From the NCBI RefSeq assembly GCF_034119845.1, contig NZ_CP139420.1, positions 660,001-724,000 of the forward strand: 64,000 nt of DNA. Direction: 5' to 3'. The DNA is from Flavobacterium sp. NG2 (lineage in GTDB: Bacteria; Bacteroidota; Bacteroidia; Flavobacteriales; Flavobacteriaceae). The translations under genes and the position numbers were made by a program. Below, in pieces: positions 55,558 through 64,000 of this stretch. Within the stretch, counting starts at the first letter, position 1, and each line of letters begins with the position of its first letter. The notes beneath the pieces were generated by a model that was not told the origin of the DNA, made no database searches, and worked only from the letters and a program-made list of their open reading frames with translations.

Positions 55558-57135
55558 TTAATTTGGTTTTGTATAATAAATTTCTAATTTCAAACGCTTA
55601 TCATAATTTGGATCACTAACAGGAATGTTGTTTCCAAATAAAATCGTCCCTAATGGATTCATAACAGAAGCTTGAGGGGCTTGTGAAATAGTAGTAATTG
55701 GCGTTGCTGTTTTTAATTTTACAGAAGTAATATTGGATATTGCTTCTGTAACAACAAGACCTAATTTTATATTTGTAGAATCCTTTTGAATTAAATTTCT
55801 AACATGATTCGTTATTCTAAATTTATAATAACTATTTCCTGAAGCATCCTTCGCAAGTATCCCACCATAAATAGTTTTCCCATTTTTAGCTGTTGTACCT
55901 GTCGAAGTATCATAATAATCAACTAATGGCCTATTATTATTTAAATCATACAAATAAAGACGTTGTGGTTCGTATGTACCAGTAAAGGTAGTTTTATCGA
56001 CATGAAAAATCAAATTTGCCTCGTTGATTAACCAACCATTATTTTTAATAGTCGCAAGATCACCATCTTCAAACAACTTTAAAACAGCCATTGAACCCTC
56101 GCCTCCTTTTACAAAAAGTTTGCTATCTCCTGTTGTACTATTACTAGAATTAATGGCATCTGTATAAGCTGCTTTTGTATCTGATTGCTCTAATAAGCTT
56201 ACAGTGTTTCCCGTCAAATTAAGTACAATTGATCGTTCAATCATTGTATTATCCGTTGCTGATGTTTCATCTTTGTACTTAATTGTTATTGTTCCTCCTG
56301 CAAAATTAAGCATCGCCAAATTAGCAGGACTCGTACCTGATTTTTCAACTTGAAAATACAATCCTCTAAAATAATCCCTGAAAACATCATTAGAAATCAG
56401 CTTACCAGAAGCTACCGCATCAATGATAGCTGTTTTAAAATAACTCGCATTTAGTTTCAAACGCATTGCTGGTGCCGCATAAGTTGTTGTCGTAACACCA
56501 TCAACAGTTGTAGTTGTTGCCTCTTCGCTATTATCAAAGAAAAACTCATCATTTTGACTTACAGCTGCATCAGTATTTAATCGAGTTCCAATTTTAGCTG
56601 TACTAAAAACGGAATTTTGATCGGTATAATATTTTTGAGCATCAACAAAACCACCAATTGGATCCAAATTTCTCAAATAGTAACCTGAACGAAAAACACT
56701 TAACTTCATCTTACCTGCACTACTCCCATAAATAGAATCTAGAACATAAGTATGAGTCCCATCTGTATTTGTAACGGTTTGCGTAGCATCAACAAAATAA
56801 GGAATCGATAGTACAACACTCTCTACTGTAGCAGTTACTGGATTTATAACAGTAGGGTTCACACTAGACAAACTCACTTGAGTTACAAAATTAGCTGTTG
56901 TGGTTCCAAAATCAGGATTTTCATAAATCCCTAATGGATTTACAGCTTGATTATTAGACTGAATAGCTGAAATTTTTTGATTGTAAACCACTACATTCGA
57001 AGTATATTTATCGAAATCAAAGTGACTTCCTCCAACCAAACTATCCCCAATAGAATTATAATCTTTATCACAAGAATACACTAAAACAACACTACAAATA
57101 AAAAGGACTCTCTTGAAAAAAGAAATATTGTACAT
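55558..57135 (-). CDS. DUF4270 lipoprotein
   Basis: A 525-residue exported lipoprotein. A hydrophobic segment is followed by the lipobox LVYSC (Cys ~22) and DKDYNSIGDSLVGGSHFDFD. DUF4270 proteins keep this N-terminal GDSLVGGxHF pattern. The rest is beta-rich (TVESVVLSIPYFVDATQTVT, NLIFHVDKTTFTGTYEPQRL). Function is unknown. It sits between the short GT5 gene and glmS on the same strand, an arrangement I recall as conserved in Flavobacteria, which may tie it to envelope or glycan synthesis. Confidence 0.88.
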   Translation of the reverse strand: MYNISFFKRVLFICSVVLVYSCDKDYNSIGDSLVGGSHFDFDKYTSNVVVYNQKISAIQSNNQAVNPLGIYENPDFGTTTANFVTQVSLSSVNPTVINPVTATVESVVLSIPYFVDATQTVTNTDGTHTYVLDSIYGSSAGKMKLSVFRSGYYLRNLDPIGGFVDAQKYYTDQNSVFSTAKIGTRLNTDAAVSQNDEFFFDNSEEATTTTVDGVTTTTYAAPAMRLKLNASYFKTAIIDAVASGKLISNDVFRDYFRGLYFQVEKSGTSPANLAMLNFAGGTITIKYKDETSATDNTMIERSIVLNLTGNTVSLLEQSDTKAAYTDAINSSNSTTGDSKLFVKGGEGSMAVLKLFEDGDLATIKNNGWLINEANLIFHVDKTTFTGTYEPQRLYLYDLNNNRPLVDYYDTSTGTTAKNGKTIYGGILAKDASGNSYYKFRITNHVRNLIQKDSTNIKLGLVVTEAISNITSVKLKTATPITTISQAPQASVMNPLGTILFGNNIPVSDPNYDKRLKLEIYYTKPN

Positions 57136-57155
57136 ATTTTGATATAAAAGTTTAA

Positions 57156-57962
57156 TTATAGAATTTCATTATTGTAAAAATTACTATATGCTTCCGCAAA
57201 AGCATCTTTGGGCACGAAAGGTAAAAAAGGTTTGCCGGAAGATTCTATAAATTTTGTTAAACTTGGAGAAAGACTATCTGATGCTATTATTACACCATCA
57301 GAATGTTTAACGGTTGCTTTTATAATATTCTCATAATCTGGCGTACTTAAATCAGAAACTGAATCTGCAGGAACACCATCAAGTTGAACTTTATTAATCA
57401 TTTCTGCATCTAAAGTCCCATCAAAAGACTGACTATAAACAGAGGTCACTATTTTTGTATCAGAAAACAAAGCTTCATTTTTGTAGAAATGCTTCATATA
57501 AATAGGCAACATGGCCGCCATCCAACCGTGAACATGAATGATATCTGGAACCCAATTTAATTTCTTAACGGTTTCAACCACACCTTTAGCAAAGAAAATA
57601 GCTCGTTCATCATTATCAGGGTACATCACACCATCTTCGTCTGCAAAAGTTGCTTTTCTTTTAAAATACTCATCATTATCTATAAAATAAACCTGAATTC
57701 TTTCTTTAGGAATTGAAGCAACTTTGATAATCAACGGCATATCTAAGTCATTCACTACCAAATTCATCCCAGAAAGCCTGATTACCTCATGTAATTGATG
57801 TCTTCTTTCATTAATATTTCCGTATCTAGGCATAAAAATCCTGATTTGTCCTCCTTGATCATTTACCATCTTCGGAACATCGTATGACATCAAAGAAACT
57901 TCATTTTCAGCAAGATAAGGCACCACTTCAGATGATACATATAATATCCTCTTGTCTTTCAT
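57156..57962 (-). CDS. Short glycogen/starch synthase-like protein (GT5 N-terminal domain only)
   Basis: A 268-residue cytoplasmic protein. RILYVSSEVVPYLAENEVSL, IRIFMPRYGNINERRHQLHE and PDIIHVHGWMAAMLPIYM match the N-terminal Rossmann domain of glycogen synthase GlgA. The C-terminal GT1-like domain that binds ADP-glucose in full GlgA (~480 residues) is absent, and the usual KTGGL loop reads LAENEVSLMS, so ordinary glycogen synthase activity is doubtful. The ATG at 57962 is preferred to a TTG nine codons upstream. It is first in an operon with DUF4270 and glmS, and divergent from panC. Confidence 0.85.
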   Translation of the reverse strand: MKDKRILYVSSEVVPYLAENEVSLMSYDVPKMVNDQGGQIRIFMPRYGNINERRHQLHEVIRLSGMNLVVNDLDMPLIIKVASIPKERIQVYFIDNDEYFKRKATFADEDGVMYPDNDERAIFFAKGVVETVKKLNWVPDIIHVHGWMAAMLPIYMKHFYKNEALFSDTKIVTSVYSQSFDGTLDAEMINKVQLDGVPADSVSDLSTPDYENIIKATVKHSDGVIIASDSLSPSLTKFIESSGKPFLPFVPKDAFAEAYSNFYNNEIL

Positions 57963-58000
57963 ATTGTAATTTGCTTTATTTATTGGCAATAAAAACCATG

Positions 58001-58047
58001 CAAAATTACAAAATTTTATGCAGTTATTAACTAAAATATTATGTTTG
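58001..58047. promoter_or_regulatory. Divergent promoters of the GT5-like gene and panC
   Basis: On the minus strand TAATTTTG (58001-58008) is the -7 box for the GT5-like operon. On the plus strand TATGTTTG (58040-58047) is that of panC. The plus-strand box contains the upstream ATG at 58041, so panC translation should start later, at 58071. Confidence 0.55.
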
Positions 58048-58070
58048 CAGTTAATTTTAATAAAACAGCC

Positions 58071-58919
58071 ATGCCCATTTTCTCCGGAAAAGCAGCTTTG
58101 ATGACTTTTTTAAAGTCCATTAAAAACAAAAACACCTCCATTGGCTTTGTACCTACTATGGGTGCATTACATCAAGGACACCTTTCTTTGATGCAACAAT
58201 CATTAAATGAAAATCAAAAAACGGTAGTCAGTATTTTTGTTAATCCAACACAGTTCAACAATCCTGAAGACTTAAAAAAATACCCCCGAACACTCGAATC
58301 TGACACTAAAAAAATTGAAGCATTAAATCCTGACATTATAATTTATGCTCCAACTGTTGAAGACATATACGAAGAAAACGTAAGCTCTGAATCATTTGAT
58401 TTTGATGGTTTAGAAAATCAAATGGAAGGCAAATTTAGACCTGGACATTTTGACGGAGTGGGCACCATCGTAAAGCGCTTGTTTGAAATCGTACAACCAA
58501 ATAACGCCTATTTTGGCGAAAAAGATTTCCAGCAACTACAAATAGTCAAGAAAATGACTCAAAAAAACAATCTTCCGGTGAACATTATTGGCTGCCCAAT
58601 CCACCGAGAAGAAAATGGATTAGCAATGAGCTCTAGAAACGAAAGACTTAGCCCTGAGCAACGTTCTGAAGCCAGCGTCATTTACAAAACCCTAAAAAAC
58701 GCCGAATTACTGTTTCAAAACAAAAGCGCAACAGAGGTCACAGAATGGGTAAATGAAGTATTTAACAACCATCCCACATTCGAATTAGAATACTTTCAAA
58801 TAGCAGAAGAAGATAGCTTATTACCTTGTATTGAGAAATCAAAAGATAAAAATTATCGCGCATTTATAGCCGTATTTGTTAATAATATCAGATTGATTGA
58901 TACCATTTCGCTAAAATAA
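58071..58919 (+). CDS. panC: Pantothenate synthetase
   Basis: A 282-residue cytoplasmic ligase that joins pantoate and beta-alanine. [20 protein letters not shown] (HxGH nucleotide-binding motif), [32 protein letters not shown] and [18 protein letters not shown] (KMSKS-like) are all present. The start is set at ATG 58071 (MPIFSG); an in-frame ATG 10 codons upstream lies within the promoter. The length then equals the family norm. panD follows 14 bases later. Confidence 0.96.
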   Translation: MPIFSGKAALMTFLKSIKNKNTSIGFVPTMGALHQGHLSLMQQSLNENQKTVVSIFVNPTQFNNPEDLKKYPRTLESDTKKIEALNPDIIIYAPTVEDIYEENVSSESFDFDGLENQMEGKFRPGHFDGVGTIVKRLFEIVQPNNAYFGEKDFQQLQIVKKMTQKNNLPVNIIGCPIHREENGLAMSSRNERLSPEQRSEASVIYKTLKNAELLFQNKSATEVTEWVNEVFNNHPTFELEYFQIAEEDSLLPCIEKSKDKNYRAFIAVFVNNIRLIDTISLK

Positions 58920-58933
58920 TTTACTTTTGTGCC

Positions 58934-59284
58934 ATGCAAATTCAAGTACTAAAATCAAAAATCCATCGAGTAAAAGTAACTGGTGCCGATTTAAATTACA
59001 TAGGCAGTATTACCATCGATGAAACACTACTAGAAGCTTCTAACATTATTGAAGGAGAAAAAGTAGCAATTGTAAACATTAATAACGGAGAACGTTTTGA
59101 CACTTACGCAATTAAAGGAGAAAGAAACTCAGGAGAAATCACACTTAATGGCCCAGCAGCTAGAAAGGTTCAAAAAGACGATATTATCATCATTATATCG
59201 TATGCAACCTTAGATTTTGAAGAGGCAAAAACCTTCAAACCGTGGATTATTTTCCCAAATGAAAAAGACAATTCGTTAACTTAG
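58934..59284 (+). CDS. panD: Aspartate 1-decarboxylase
   Basis: A 116-residue pyruvoyl enzyme that makes beta-alanine from aspartate for PanC. It self-cleaves at Gly-Ser in [13 protein letters not shown], giving the pyruvoyl N-terminus at Ser25. [36 protein letters not shown] and [20 protein letters not shown] are typical. Length normal. It is translated right after panC in one operon, ending at a strong hairpin. Confidence 0.97.
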   Translation: MQIQVLKSKIHRVKVTGADLNYIGSITIDETLLEASNIIEGEKVAIVNINNGERFDTYAIKGERNSGEITLNGPAARKVQKDDIIIIISYATLDFEEAKTFKPWIIFPNEKDNSLT

Positions 59285-59304
59285 TTATAAAAAAATTACT
59301 TTCA

Positions 59305-59343
59305 CAACAAGGAGTATGTTTCTAAATAACATACTCCTTGTTG
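59305..59343. terminator. Strong hairpin after panD
   Basis: CAACAAGGAGTATGTT and AACATACTCCTTGTTG form a perfect 16-bp stem with a 7-base loop. No long T-run follows, so it may also be an mRNA 3'-end stabiliser. Confidence 0.7.
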
Positions 59344-59469
59344 CATTATATAGCATTTTGCCAAAGTAATCTTAAATTCAAGATACACCCCTAATTTCAT
59401 ATATTTTTAGTTATTTTTGACCAAATACAATTCACCCCTTAATCAACTTTTATTTTTTTATTTAAAGCA

Positions 59470-60831
59470 ATGTCAAAAGTAAAAACCACCTTTTTTTGTC
59501 AAAATTGCGGAGCTCAATATGCTAAATGGCAAGGCCAATGTAATTCTTGTAAAGAATGGAACACCATCGCTGAAGAAATTATTCAAAAACAAGAAAAAGT
59601 TGCTTGGAAAACAGAAAGTTCACCTACCAATCGAGCATCCAAACCTTTAAAAATAAAAGAAATTGATTCGACTCAGGAAATTCGCATGAACACAACCGAT
59701 GCCGAATTAAATCGAGTTCTTGGCGGAGGATTGGTTCCTGGCTCATTGACTCTTTTGGGCGGAGAACCTGGAATTGGAAAAAGTACTTTATTACTTCAAA
59801 TTTCCTTAAAACTACCTTATAAAACCTTGTACGTTTCTGGAGAGGAGAGTCAAAAGCAAATCAAGATGCGAGCAGAACGCATTACGAATTCAAGCGACAA
59901 TTGCTATATTCTTACGGAAACCAAAACACAAAACATTTTCAAACAAATCGAAGCGATTGAACCTGAAATTGTCATTATCGATTCTATTCAAACGCTTCAT
60001 ACCGACTATATTGAATCCACTGCAGGAAGTATTTCTCAAATTCGGGAAACCACTGCTGAATTGATCAAATTCGCCAAAGAATCAAATATTCCCGTAATCC
60101 TTATTGGTCATATTACCAAAGATGGAACTATTGCAGGTCCAAAGATTTTAGAACATATGGTTGATACCGTACTTCAATTTGAAGGCGACAGAAATCATGT
60201 ATATCGTATTTTACGTTCACTCAAAAACCGTTTTGGTTCAACTGCCGAAATCGGAATTTATGAAATGCTCGGCAGCGGATTGCGTGAAGTATCGAACCCA
60301 TCCGAAATATTAATTTCACATAAAGACGAAGAATTATCAGGAACCGCTATTGCCACAACTCTTGAAGGCATGCGACCCTTGATGATTGAAATCCAATCCT
60401 TAGTAAGCACGGCTGTTTATGGAACACCTCAACGAAGTACCACTGGCTATAACGCAAAAAGGTTGAATATGATTTTGGCAGTTCTTGAAAAAAGAGCTGG
60501 TTTTAGGCTTGGCGCCAAAGACGTATTCTTGAATGTCACAGGAGGAATCTCAGTAGATGATCCTGCTATTGATTTAGCAGTCGTTGCTGCAATTTTATCA
60601 TCAAACGAAGACATCCCTGTTGATAAAGGCTTTTGTTTTGCTGGCGAAGTAGGATTGTCTGGTGAAATACGCCCTGTAAACCGTGTGGATCAACGTATTC
60701 AAGAAGCCGAAAAATTAGGATTCTCAACTATCTTTGTATCTAAATACAATAAAATAGCTTTGAAAAACCCAGGTATCAAAATACAGCTCGTAACCAAAAT
60801 TGAAGATGTTGCTAGCATGTTGTTTGGATAG
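59470..60831 (+). CDS. radA: DNA repair protein RadA (Sms)
   Basis: A 453-residue protein of normal RadA length. The N-terminal zinc finger is FFCQNCGAQYAKWQGQCNSC. The RecA-like ATPase has Walker A GGEPGIGKSTLLLQIS and the RadA-specific KNRFGSTAEIGIYEM motif. The Lon-protease-like C-terminal domain contains NVTGGISVDDPAIDLAVVAA and AGEVGLSGEIRPV. It drives branch migration in recombination. The PBP gene follows after 18 bases, so both share a transcript. Confidence 0.97.
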   Translation: MSKVKTTFFCQNCGAQYAKWQGQCNSCKEWNTIAEEIIQKQEKVAWKTESSPTNRASKPLKIKEIDSTQEIRMNTTDAELNRVLGGGLVPGSLTLLGGEPGIGKSTLLLQISLKLPYKTLYVSGEESQKQIKMRAERITNSSDNCYILTETKTQNIFKQIEAIEPEIVIIDSIQTLHTDYIESTAGSISQIRETTAELIKFAKESNIPVILIGHITKDGTIAGPKILEHMVDTVLQFEGDRNHVYRILRSLKNRFGSTAEIGIYEMLGSGLREVSNPSEILISHKDEELSGTAIATTLEGMRPLMIEIQSLVSTAVYGTPQRSTTGYNAKRLNMILAVLEKRAGFRLGAKDVFLNVTGGISVDDPAIDLAVVAAILSSNEDIPVDKGFCFAGEVGLSGEIRPVNRVDQRIQEAEKLGFSTIFVSKYNKIALKNPGIKIQLVTKIEDVASMLFG

Positions 60832-60849
60832 TATAATCATTCATTACCC

Positions 60850-62805
60850 ATGAGAACAATAAAGCAAAAATTAGTTCTTTTATCTAAAATAACTGTAATA
60901 CTCATTGTATTGTTTTTGACTTGTGTTTATTTTTTTAGAAACACACTTTTGGAACAAGTCCTAGCAAAAACAACCACAAAAGCCTCTACAGAATACAATA
61001 GCAATTTTACAATAAAAAAAGCAAGTTTCGAAGGTTTGTCTGGAATTGAATTATCCGAAGTTGTTCTTGCTCCAAAGAATACTGATACGCTTTTCAATAT
61101 CCATAAAATCAAAACCTCTGTTAATTTTTGGCGTTTATTTCTAGGCGAAGTACAATTAGGAACTTTAGAAATCAACAATGGCTATGTGCAGCTTACGCAA
61201 AAAGGAAAACTAAAGAATTTTGCCGCTTTTATCAAAAAAGACAGCACAGAAATCAAAGATAACGACAAACGCAATTATGCTTCTTTTGCCAATCGAATCA
61301 TTACAAAGGTCCTAAACCTTATTCCTACCGATATGAACGTTGAAAATCTTGTTTTCAAACTAGATGACAATGGAAAAAAAGCGAAAATTGACATTAAAAA
61401 ACTAGTTCTAATCAATAAGCAACTAGAAACCGCAATTAATGTTCAAACCAATACTTTTTCACAACGATGGAAAATTAAAGGCTTGGCTGACCCCCGAAAT
61501 AAAAAAGCCGACATTCGTTTTTTCAATATCGATTCGGGCGCTATAAAATTACCCTATTTTGACGAACGCTATAACCTCATCTCTAGCTTTGACTCGATTA
61601 GACTTAACATCCAAAACATAAAAAAAAGTAGTGGTGAATTTCATTTAGATGGTTTTGCTTCTATTGTCAACTTAAAAATAAATCATCCAAAAATAGCGAG
61701 AAAAGACGTTGTTATTCAAAATGCACGCTTTGACTACCGTTTCCTTTTAGGTTCTGATTTTATTTCTGTTGACAGTAGTTCGACTGTTCAATTAAACAAA
61801 ATAAAACTACACCCTTATCTTGCTTACGATACGGAAGAAGACACTATTTACAAGTTAAAAGTTAGTATTCCAAAAATGAAAGCGCAAGACTTCATTACCT
61901 CCTTACCTGATGGATTGTTTACTAACTTCCAAGGCATGGAAGCAACAGGGAATTTTGAATACAAACTAAATTTTAAATTCAACCAAAACAAACCCAATCA
62001 ACTCGTTTTTGATAGTAATTTGAAGAAAGAAAATTTACGTATCACAAAATATGGCGAGGCGAACCTCAACAAATTGAATAGCGAATTTACCTATCGCGCC
62101 ATTATCAAAGACGTACTGCAACGCCCTATTTTGGTTGGCGCAGCTAATCCAAATTATGTTTCGCTTGACCAAATCTCACCTTATTTACAAAAAAGCGTAC
62201 TAACGTCTGAAGATCCGTCGTTCTTCAATCATCGTGGATTCATAAATGAAGCTTTCAAGCAATCTATTCTTAAAAATATTCGAACTAAAAAATTCTCAAG
62301 AGGTGCTAGCACCATTAGCATGCAATTGATAAAAAATGTTTTCCTGACTCGAGAAAAGACATTATCCAGAAAACTAGAAGAAATTTTATTGGTTTATTTA
62401 CTCGAAAACAATCGCATTGCAAGTAAAGAGCGCATGCTCGAAGTTTATTTCAATATTATCGAATGGGGGCCAAATGTATATGGCATTGGTGAAGCTGCAC
62501 AATTTTATTTTCAAAAAAAGCCTATTGACTTAACCTTAAATGAATGTTTGTACCTAGCCCGAATCATTCCAAATCCTAATAAATTCATGTATCAGTTTGA
62601 CGGACAAGGCAAACTCAAACAATATGCTACAAATCAAGAACGTTTTTTTATAAATTTAATGCTTAGAAGAGGACTACTAACCTCCGAAGACACTATCGGT
62701 CAAGCCATTCCTTTTTCGATTTCTGGGAATGCAAGGAATTTTTTAAATATAAAAGTCAAAGATTCCACAGCTAAAGATTCACTGAATGTGAAGTTGCCAT
62801 TATAA
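60850..62805 (+). CDS. Monofunctional peptidoglycan glycosyltransferase with AsmA-like N-domain (GT51)
   Basis: A 651-residue inner-membrane protein. One N-terminal transmembrane helix (residues ~11-30) is followed by a long beta-rich periplasmic region (~40-410) reminiscent of AsmA-like repeats. The GT51 domain (~430-620) has the catalytic Glu454 in LTSEDPSFFNHRGF, then RGASTISMQLIKNVFLTREK and KLEEILLVYLLEN, with EVYFNIIEWGPNVYGIGEAA. No transpeptidase domain is present. It polymerises lipid II. Although longer than MtgA it is not a bifunctional PBP. Confidence 0.9.
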   Translation: MRTIKQKLVLLSKITVILIVLFLTCVYFFRNTLLEQVLAKTTTKASTEYNSNFTIKKASFEGLSGIELSEVVLAPKNTDTLFNIHKIKTSVNFWRLFLGEVQLGTLEINNGYVQLTQKGKLKNFAAFIKKDSTEIKDNDKRNYASFANRIITKVLNLIPTDMNVENLVFKLDDNGKKAKIDIKKLVLINKQLETAINVQTNTFSQRWKIKGLADPRNKKADIRFFNIDSGAIKLPYFDERYNLISSFDSIRLNIQNIKKSSGEFHLDGFASIVNLKINHPKIARKDVVIQNARFDYRFLLGSDFISVDSSSTVQLNKIKLHPYLAYDTEEDTIYKLKVSIPKMKAQDFITSLPDGLFTNFQGMEATGNFEYKLNFKFNQNKPNQLVFDSNLKKENLRITKYGEANLNKLNSEFTYRAIIKDVLQRPILVGAANPNYVSLDQISPYLQKSVLTSEDPSFFNHRGFINEAFKQSILKNIRTKKFSRGASTISMQLIKNVFLTREKTLSRKLEEILLVYLLENNRIASKERMLEVYFNIIEWGPNVYGIGEAAQFYFQKKPIDLTLNECLYLARIIPNPNKFMYQFDGQGKLKQYATNQERFFINLMLRRGLLTSEDTIGQAIPFSISGNARNFLNIKVKDSTAKDSLNVKLPL

Positions 62806-62839
62806 TTTTATTATTATTCATAAATCTAAATGGTTTTCC

Positions 62840-62882
62840 AAAAAAAGTCCACAAAGAACTATAATTACTTTGTGGACTTTGC
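62840..62882. terminator. Bidirectional terminator
   Basis: AAAGTCCACAAAG (62844-62856) and CTTTGTGGACTTT (62868-62880) form a 13-bp perfect stem between convergent genes. Confidence 0.75.
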
Positions 62883-62908
62883 GACTACTTCGTGTCTTAG
62901 TGTTTAAA
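62868..62908. repeat. Degenerate CTTTGTG-type intergenic repeat
   Basis: CTTTGTGGACTTTGCGACTA then CTTCGTGTCTTAGTGTTTAA resembles 32310-32390. It overlaps the right arm of the terminator. Confidence 0.4.
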
Positions 62909-62912
62909 TAAT

Positions 62913-63950
62913 TTACGGCGCTGGATCAGGAAAAATTGCCTGTACTCCTTCTATTTCGGCTAAAATTTCATCCGAAAGTTTAATCGTAAAAGCATCGATA
63001 TTTTCTTTTAATTGTGACATTGTAGTAGCTCCAATTATAGTACTAGCCATAAAGGGTTGATTATTGACAAATGCTAATGCCAATTGAGTTAAAGTCAAAC
63101 CGTGTTTCTTTGCTATTTCTTCATACAAACGAGTCGCTTGTGTACATTGTTCGCTACTGTATCTTGAATATTGTGGAAACAATTTGATACGCGCCTTAGG
63201 ATGATTTTCACCAGTTAAAAACTTACCTGACAAAACACCAAAAGCTAATGGAGAATATGCCAAAAGCCCCACTCCTTCACGATGACACACTTCAGCCGAA
63301 CCTCCTTCAAAAAGACGATTCAATAATGAATACGGATTTTGAACCGTAGAAATACGAGGCAAATTGTGGTACTTGCTTTCCTCTAAAAATCGCATAAGCC
63401 CCCAAGCAGATTCATTTGAAACACCAATATGCTTAATTTTTCCTTGTTTAATAAATCCGTCCAAAGTCTCTAGTACTTGATGGATATTATCGTCCCAAGA
63501 ATCATCTTGAACCTTAAATCCACGGTGTCCAAAATAATTCGTCTTGCGCTCAGGCCAATGCAATTGGTACAAATCAATATAATCTGTTTGCAAGCGCTTC
63601 AAACTATTATCTAAAGCATACTGAATACTCTCTGGCGAAAAATCTAATTTTTCACGCATATACCCAAAGATAGGACTTGGTCCAGCAATTTTAGTAGCTA
63701 ATATTACTTTCTCTCTTTTTCCAGAATTCTTAAACCATGTTCCAATAATTTTCTCTGTACTTCCATAAGTTTCTTTATGACCAGGTATCGAATACATTTC
63801 GGCGGTATCAAAAAAGTTAACCCCTTTTTCAAATGCATAATCCATCTGTGCATGGCCTTCGGCTTCTGTATTTTGTTGACCAAAAGTCATTGTTCCAAGA
63901 CAAACTTCACTAACTTTTACAGCAGTATGTGGTAATTTATTGTATTTCAT
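62913..63950 (-). CDS. NADP(H)-dependent aldo/keto reductase (Tas-like)
   Basis: A 345-residue cytoplasmic TIM-barrel oxidoreductase. The catalytic tetrad Asp-Tyr-Lys-His is visible in NFFDTAEMYSIPG, VILATKIAGP and IDLYQLHWPER. The C-terminal cofactor region MASTIIGATTMSQLKENIDA is typical. It closely resembles E. coli Tas, with LQTDYIDLYQLHWPERKTNY. The substrate is unknown; such enzymes reduce various aldehydes. The start gives MKYNKLPHTAVKVSEVCLGT, the family N-terminus. Monocistronic. Confidence 0.93.
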   Translation of the reverse strand: MKYNKLPHTAVKVSEVCLGTMTFGQQNTEAEGHAQMDYAFEKGVNFFDTAEMYSIPGHKETYGSTEKIIGTWFKNSGKREKVILATKIAGPSPIFGYMREKLDFSPESIQYALDNSLKRLQTDYIDLYQLHWPERKTNYFGHRGFKVQDDSWDDNIHQVLETLDGFIKQGKIKHIGVSNESAWGLMRFLEESKYHNLPRISTVQNPYSLLNRLFEGGSAEVCHREGVGLLAYSPLAFGVLSGKFLTGENHPKARIKLFPQYSRYSSEQCTQATRLYEEIAKKHGLTLTQLALAFVNNQPFMASTIIGATTMSQLKENIDAFTIKLSDEILAEIEGVQAIFPDPAP

Positions 63951-64000
63951 TATATCGTATCAAAGTATAATTGCAAAAGTATTTAAAAAACTGAAAAAGG

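Overview
The window is a chromosomal segment of a Bacteroidetes bacterium, most likely Flavobacterium or a close relative. Evidence: AT-rich DNA; promoters that fit the Bacteroidetes TTTG / TAnnTTTG pattern; almost no Shine-Dalgarno sequences; several exported proteins with type IX secretion (T9SS) C-terminal sorting domains; TonB receptors with an N-terminal carboxypeptidase-regulatory-like domain; a DUF4270 lipoprotein; and a very short AtpC. All names come from reading the sequence; no database search was run.

Layout. 1-5.8 kb: 5' end of ileS, recO, a PorZ-like T9SS component, gdhA and an uncharacterised exported protein. 5.9-15.6 kb: a six-gene minus-strand operon (TonB receptor, GH63-type mannosylglycerate/glucosylglycerate hydrolase, sodium:solute symporter, glycerate kinase, type II phosphomannose-isomerase-like cupin, Gfo/Idh/MocA oxidoreductase) with a divergent LacI regulator and a double LacI-type operator. 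Together these look like a complete uptake and catabolic pathway for a glycosylglycerate, best fitting mannosylglycerate (digeneaside in red algae). 15.7-20.6 kb: a PL6 alginate-lyase-family enzyme, an RraA-family enzyme and an alpha-ketoglutarate-semialdehyde-type dehydrogenase; related palindromes lie in both of their control regions. 20.9-24.3 kb: the circularly permuted ATP-grasp / alpha-E / transglutaminase trio. Then tRNA-Leu(CAA), prs and the L25 gene.

26.8-32.2 kb: a biotin cluster (bioF, bioD, bioA and a ketoacyl synthase) carrying a GxxExxY cassette between imperfect inverted repeats, plus two strongly folded intergenic elements; bioB lies separately at 41-42 kb. recX and two tandem paralogous giant exported proteins (T9SS type C-like ends, one with five 285-bp fibronectin-type repeats) lie between. 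42.3-44.2 kb: an intact IS982-family element with an 8-bp target duplication sits between two tandem paralogous four-helix membrane proteins.

44.3-64 kb: mostly housekeeping genes: ribF, a secreted reprolysin-like protease, atpC/atpD, a TonB receptor, glmS, a DUF4270 lipoprotein, a short GT5 protein, panC-panD, radA, a GT51 peptidoglycan glycosyltransferase and an aldo/keto reductase. Convergent gene pairs are separated by clear hairpin terminators.
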